Shown here in pieces: positions 59,374 to 64,000 of a DNA stretch of 64,000 nt. Position 1 is the first letter of the stretch. The number at the start of each line of letters is the position of its first letter. This DNA comes from Zingiber officinale. Lineage: Eukaryota; Streptophyta; Magnoliopsida; Zingiberales; Zingiberaceae. A program made the translations under genes and the position numbers. The stretch spans positions 33,316,368 to 33,380,367 of the forward strand of contig NC_055994.1 in assembly GCF_018446385.1 (NCBI RefSeq), written 5' to 3'. The notes under the pieces were generated by a model. It searched no databases. It saw only the letters and a program-made list of their open reading frames with translations, and was not told where the DNA came from.

Positions 59374-60031
59374 ATGAGCACTAACATGTCAAGTAGGCCC
59401 TTAAGAAATTTTTCTGCACCCATTTCTGCAAGATTTCTATCTCCCATTGTGCAGCCTCATATTGAAGCAGAAAGTTTCCAACTAGACTCGGAGTTATTTT
59501 CATGATACAAGGTCACAAATTTGGAGGAGAAGTAACAGAAAGTCCTTATCTGTACCTTGAAACATTTCTAGAACTTTGCAATATGGTGAATTGTGAAGGA
59601 GTGTCAGCAGATGCAGTTCGATTGATAGCATTTTCTTTCAGTATCAAGGATAAAACAAGGACTTAGTTATATTCCCTCCGTCCTCAAAGCATCACAAGTT
59701 GGAAACAATTGGAGAAACAATTTCTGGATCATTTTTTTCTCCAAGTAGAATGATTTATATGAGAAATTGCATCATAAATTTTGCTCAGGCATATGGAGAA
59801 TCATTATTTGAAGCATGGGACAGATTCAAGAGTCTACAAAGACAGCGTCCTCATCATGATTTGAAAAAATGGCTGACCCTGCAAATATTCTATAGGGGAA
59901 TTTCTTTCTCAGATAAGTGTTTGTTAGATTCATCAGCTGGATGTTCTTTTATGGACAAGAGTGTAGATGAAGCATATACGTTAATTGATCAAGTGACATT
60001 GAACCCCCATGAATGGTCGAACAAAAGTTAG
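59374..60031 (+). pseudogene. Athila-type Gag, frameshifted
   Basis: Starts MSTNMSSRPLRNFSAP. It breaks after about 43 codons and resumes as a Retrotrans_gag-like region (YLYLETFLELCN, SWKQLEKQFLDHFF, then after a frameshift YGESLFEAWDRFKSLQRQRP, near 59795-59850). The frame shift lies in a T-rich run near 59730. The final open stretch ends at TAG 60029-60031, and the same frame continues directly into the next ORF. Confidence 0.8.
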
Positions 60032-61270
60032 ATGGAATCTCCGTTAAAAATTCAAGAAGTCCAAGCCATAAATGTAAGAAAGCCTGTCAAACAAAATGCA
60101 GTTCAACCACCCAAAAATGTTGAAATTCACAAGTCACAGAATGAGGGGCTCAAATATTTGGCGGCAAAAATTGATAGTATAGTTTCAAAATGGTTCAAAG
60201 AAGACCTTCCTCCTACACAGACAAGGTCTAGTGTAAATGATAATGATCTTAAGTTGAGAAGTGGCAAGAATCATGAAGAACTTCTGAAGAAGGACATGTT
60301 TAGAATTGAGGAGAAGAACAATAGAAGACCACATGAACTCAGTTTCGTTACTCCAGGAAGTTCCCAAAGGCCACAAGTACCTTTTTCTCAACGTTTGATC
60401 ACACCAACACTAGATAAGCAAGTTGAACCTTCACCTAAAGCTCAAAGAGAATATGAGATAAAGAAAATACCTTTCCCAAGCCCTTCACTAAGGGTTCCCT
60501 TTCCACAAAGGCTAGTGAGGGCCAACGAAGATAAAGATCCTAGCAAATTTTGTGACACTGGTAGGGTTGAGTGCAGATTTCATGATGTGTATAAAGACGA
60601 AGACTCTTCAGATGAGGATTTTATTGATAATGCAGTGGTGAACAAGTTTTCAAATCTACCTCTAGATTTTACAGGGTGTTATGATGAAGTTGAATTTTCA
60701 GATAATGCATGTGATGTGGTAGATCAACTTAAAACTACAAGTGAAGTTATTGACCCTTTTATAATTGATTCTCCTATTGAGGATATTGATGTTGGTTTAT
60801 TTTTTGATGTATGTGTTGATGATGATAATATGAAAGAATATGTAGGGAGTTGTGTTGTGGAAGCAGCATCTCAAGAATCACCTCCTTTGTCCACACAACC
60901 CTTAGAGATTATGAGAATTTCAAAGATTGAACATGCTGTGGACCAATGTGTAGAGACTTATGCAGAGTTGATAGAGTCTAAAGAATCACCACCTTTGGTA
61001 GGACCAACACCTGAGCCAGAGCCAGAACCATCAGTTGATTTAGAGGAAGTCACATCCACATGTTTAGAACCTTCAAATTTTCATGAGGTCGATATTTGGA
61101 AGCCCAATCTGAACCGTCTTCGACCACCTGAAAAAACTTCAAAGAAGACGAAGATGGAGAGAGTAATACTTCATTTTTTAACTCCAACATTGAAAACTCC
61201 CTCCATAATAAGAGACCCTGGTAGGAGGGTTCTAAAATATCTTACCCCTCCAAGAGCGAGATTTAGATGA
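60032..61270 (+). CDS. Intact 412-codon ORF after Athila-type gag, unknown function
   Basis: An open frame of 412 codons in the same frame as the end of gag, separated by one TAG. No protease, RT or integrase motif was seen. The N-terminal part is Lys/Gln-rich and may be Gag's end. The middle (about residues 180-290) is strongly acidic (DEDSSDEDF). There is a Pro/Glu repeat (EPEPEPS) near 330. The C-terminus is basic (KTSKKTK, RRVLKYLTPPRARFR). It may be a Gag extension or an element-specific accessory protein. I do not recognise it. Confidence 0.6.
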   Translation: MESPLKIQEVQAINVRKPVKQNAVQPPKNVEIHKSQNEGLKYLAAKIDSIVSKWFKEDLPPTQTRSSVNDNDLKLRSGKNHEELLKKDMFRIEEKNNRRPHELSFVTPGSSQRPQVPFSQRLITPTLDKQVEPSPKAQREYEIKKIPFPSPSLRVPFPQRLVRANEDKDPSKFCDTGRVECRFHDVYKDEDSSDEDFIDNAVVNKFSNLPLDFTGCYDEVEFSDNACDVVDQLKTTSEVIDPFIIDSPIEDIDVGLFFDVCVDDDNMKEYVGSCVVEAASQESPPLSTQPLEIMRISKIEHAVDQCVETYAELIESKESPPLVGPTPEPEPEPSVDLEEVTSTCLEPSNFHEVDIWKPNLNRLRPPEKTSKKTKMERVILHFLTPTLKTPSIIRDPGRRVLKYLTPPRARFR

Positions 61271-62369
61271 ATCTAATGAGGTGGTCGAGCTAATGACCTT
61301 AAACAAGCATTTCTTGGGAGTTAACCCAAGGGTTACTTTTCACTTTCATGAGCTGGCCATGATCGTTTCATGGGTGTGGAGGCATCATAGGAGTCAAAAA
61401 GGTGAAGGGCGAGACACTACACGTGTAAGGGAGCCAGCCGTGTGATCCCACACGACCGTGTGAAGCTAACAGAGGAAGAAATGCCACTGGCCATTCAACC
61501 CTGCATGGTCGTGTGGCTTATACAAAGAAAGAATAATACACTGTCGTGCCAATTGGCACGGCCGTGCGAAGTCACCAGAGGGGAAGAGGGCACGGGCCGT
61601 GCAGATCTGGCACGATCGTGCGATCTCGGCCGAGAGGAGAAAAGAAGGGGCTGTGTCAACCTGCACGGCTGTGCGACGACCCAAGCTACCAGGTCGTGTC
61701 TTTAAGACACGACCGTGCCTTACCCGTGTGTGCCACCAACTATCCTAAAAAGCCCTAATTCCCATCTCCTTCTCTCCCAAAAGCTTTTTCCTCCCCACTA
61801 CACCTCGTCAACCTTCAATTCCTACACCTAAAACTCATCTCTACTAAGATCTACATCTAGATCTAGGATCTCTTCAAGCCCCAAATCCGGAAAGAGAGGA
61901 ACAATTTCCCTATTCTTCTTCTTTCTCCTCCTCCATCCTCAAGATCCATCTCCACCCACAAGAAGTTCCTCAAGTTCACCTTGCACATCATGTCTCAAAT
62001 ATTGAAGAGACTCCAATGAGGAAGCGGTGTATCTGGAGAAGGAGATGTACCGGGAGGAGACAAAGGCAAAGGAAAGACTTCTTCTTCCAAAGGCAAAGGC
62101 AAAAGAAGTGACACATGACGAAGGTAACGAAAATGAATTTAATATTATTTTTAGAAATCATGAACATAAAGCTAGATATGATATTCTTGTCACTAGAAAA
62201 ATTGTGTGCACTAGATATATGGATCCCACTACCATGGATATGTTAGGAATTAGGGATGACGTGGATTAGATTATTAGCTCATTAGATTGGAATGATATTA
62301 TGTACACACGTTTATTGACTTACCCTCGCCACCGTATTAATTTCATCGGGATGATGAAAAGTCTAAGTC
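61271..62369 (+). mobile_element. Decayed downstream part of Athila-type interior
   Basis: Continues with short frames (FLGVNPRVTFHFHELA near 61310-61350) and more CACGGCCGTG-type repeats (61440-61740). A Lys/Glu-rich ORF at 62027-62269 reads ILVTRKIVCTRYMDPTTMDM. Its motif resembles plant retrotransposon ORFs of unknown role (recall). The frame continues past the stop at 62267 in degenerate form (SLDWNDIMYTRLLTYPRHRINF). Confidence 0.5.
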
Positions 62370-62385
62370 GGGGGGGGGGGGGGGG
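62370..62385. repeat. G16 homopolymer
   Basis: Sixteen consecutive G, unusual in AT-rich DNA. The minus strand is C16. Polymerase slippage or a sequencing artefact could affect its length. Confidence 0.9.
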
Positions 62386-62399
62386 TTGGTGTTGTGTTT

Positions 62400-62419
62400 G
62401 ACTCGAGTCGACTCGAGTC
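62400..62419. repeat. 20-bp perfect palindrome
   Basis: GACTCGAGTCGACTCGAGTC equals its own reverse complement. It consists of GACTCGAGTC twice with overlapping ends and lies 15 bp after the G16 run. Confidence 0.95.
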
Positions 62420-62933
62420 CTTTTCTTTTCTTTCTACAAATTTATTTAGTTTGCTTGCATTCATTTTTATTTCTTTTAGTTTCAAACCTATATATATATA
62501 TATAGTTTTGAGCCATATTTGAGAACATCAAACCTTCTACTTCTTCTGCTGACTTGTCCAATAGCAAAATGACTAGCACGTGTATTTTCTTAGTTCATGT
62601 ATTGTAGAAATAATGTTAGTATGTTTGGTGTACCTCCTTTCTCTATCTTTAGTAGCATGAAATAAGCTAAGCATTGCACGAAGTTTAGTATAAGTCTTAG
62701 CTTGACCTTAAGGATCTTACTTTCACTCACTTAAGTACTTAAGCTTGAATAGTAGAAATATTTTGAAATAGTTATGATTCATCAAATTTGCTTAGTACTT
62801 TTGTTCCCATGGGGATTCCTTAGTTACATTTTGGTTACTGGATGACCTTGGATCATGGAAGTTCATTTGAAAAAATCTAAATCCCAACATATGCATCTGA
62901 CATTTGTGATTAGTGCTACACCTCTATAGCACC

Positions 62934-63007
<74 letters not shown>
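62934..63007. repeat. (AAT)n microsatellite
   Basis: About 24 uninterrupted AAT units. The minus-strand ORF across it is a run of tyrosines and is not a gene. Confidence 0.97.
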
Positions 63008-63008
<1 letters not shown>

Positions 63009-63449
63009 GAGCTGAATAAGGGATAAAAAAATTGTCGTGAGTGGAAACTAACAATTTACCTCTTTGAGATCGAGTTAGGTTACCGGGGAAATAAATGTTA
63101 TGTTTCTCTTGATTCCGAATAGTATTCTTTGAGACCTTGTGTGATTTAAGGAAAATAAACCAAGTGTGTGGCAGGTAAGTGCCTATCACCGGGAACATTA
63201 GGAATTCAATTGCTGACAACTTAACTAGGACAGAAAATTGAAACTTGAAGAGTTTGACTTACTTATTGCACCGAGCACAAAGAACTTATGCTTAAGTTAT
63301 ACTTAGGTTACTCCACAATCATGCTTATCAATGAAACTAGTTGATAGAGTTAGGCGAGTACACTAGAGATTATGATACACTATAGGCACTCGTGAACATA
63401 GATTGCAACGTTTTGCTTGAGGACAAGCAAAGGTTCAAGTCTGGGGGTG

Positions 63450-64000
63450 TGATGTGCATAGATATTATGATCGTTTATGCATCCTTTAACGCACATTCAC
63501 TTGCTTTATTTGTATATATTCTTTGCACAATCATCTCTCTTATCGTTTATTCAGGATTTATTACTCTTTTGTTAGAGATCTGCTCTTTGTTTGATTTTGT
63601 GTTGACAGGGACAACTTTTGGAGTGAAAACGGCGATTGTCGATGCACCCGAGCACAGCAGAGCATGGCCGTGTTCCCCTGCACGGCTGTGTGGTGATTCC
63701 AGATAGAGAGCAGAGCACGACCGTGCAACCCTACACGGCCGTGGCCATTCATCGAGAGAGAGCAGAGCTTAGCCGTGTAACCTTGCACAGTCGTGCCTCA
63801 CAACCAGCAGCCAAGATCCACACGGCCGTGTGAACCTCACACGACCGTGTAGTGCAGCCCGAGCCAAAGAAAGACACGGCCGTGCAGATGTGGCACAGTC
63901 ATGCCACTTTACCCGAAGACAAGAAGAGCTTGGTCGTGCAAAATTCGCACGGCCGTGCCACGGGCCGTGCGGCGCCCATACCCTAGCCTATATAAAGGCT
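63450..64000 (+). repeat. 3' LTR of Athila-type element, cut by the window end
   Basis: Begins TGATGTGCATAGATATT after the tract CTGGGGGTG (63441-63449). It is colinear with 57467-58010, including the CACGGCCGTG palindromes (63660-63975) and TATATAAAGG (63989-63998). Roughly 950 bp would lie to the right. Confidence 0.88.

Larger units (their letters stand above)
57467..64000 (+). mobile_element. Athila-type gypsy element, apparently pol-less, right end outside window
   Basis: The 5' LTR is 57467-58982, the primer-binding site 58989, the internal region 58983-63449 and the 3' LTR starts at 63450. It inserted into the Tekay pol remnant; the 5' flank is ACTTC but the right flank is not in view. 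The internal region carries gag, a 412-codon acidic ORF and a small remnant ORF, with no protease, RT, RNase H or integrase signature. At about 4.5 kb it is shorter than autonomous Athila interiors. Confidence 0.75.

Noticed and set aside
62863..63219. 118-codon minus-strand ORF with a tyrosine run
   Set aside because: Crosses the (AAT)n microsatellite; the run is a translation of the repeat.
1..64000. CRISPR arrays, prokaryotic operons, riboswitches, rRNA or tRNA genes
   Set aside because: No regularly spaced direct repeats of CRISPR type, no ribosome-binding sites, and the only tRNA-like sequences are SINE promoter remnants.

Overview
The window is repeat-dominated plant nuclear DNA. It is AT-rich, with Ty1/copia and Ty3/gypsy LTR retrotransposons, hAT and CACTA DNA transposons, tRNA-derived SINEs and a plant-specific RING E3 ligase gene with a short intron. 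The mix of SIRE-like, Tekay, Tat and Athila-type elements fits a monocot; a gingerlike (Zingiberales) origin is only a guess. No bacterial, viral, CRISPR or operon structure was seen.

Layout. 1-4772: 3' ends of two SIRE-like Copia elements, each with its LTR. 5390-6576: 3' end of a CACTA transposon. 6791-7156: a short hAT element. 7778-8829 (minus): the only convincing host gene, a two-exon BOI/SBP1-type RING E3 ubiquitin ligase with a TATA box. 8900-11839: gene-poor intergenic DNA. 11840-34595: a Tat-type gypsy LTR containing a SIRE-like solo LTR. That solo LTR contains a Tekay-like solo LTR, a full-length Copia element (itself holding another Tekay-like solo LTR) and a gag-only Copia element. 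Most borders are fixed by target-site duplications (TSDs) read directly from the sequence. 34772-43561: a minus-strand Copia LTR split by a second gag-only Copia element (TTCCT TSD), which is itself split by a BED-type hAT transposon (perfect 8-bp TSD). 44485-45595: a fold-back element with a MITE in one arm and a SINE in its loop. 45836-49905: SINEs and decayed repeats. 49907-57466: a minus-strand Tekay gypsy element; its LTR holds a 175-180 bp tandem repeat split by a 3.4-kb hAT transposon. Its pol is cut by an Athila-type, apparently pol-less element (57467 to the window end) carrying an intact 412-codon ORF.

The window records successive transposition: at least four nesting levels in one place and two or three in others, three solo LTRs (evidence of LTR-LTR recombination), and several elements that lack pol and must depend on partners. 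The most unusual observations are: (1) five LTR families each carry a different array of CG-centred palindromes shortly before a likely TATA box; (2) a Copia element has very similar LTRs but a heavily decayed interior; (3) two gag-only Copia copies of matching size; (4) an intact acidic ORF in the Athila-type element. All calls come from reading the sequence; no database search was run.
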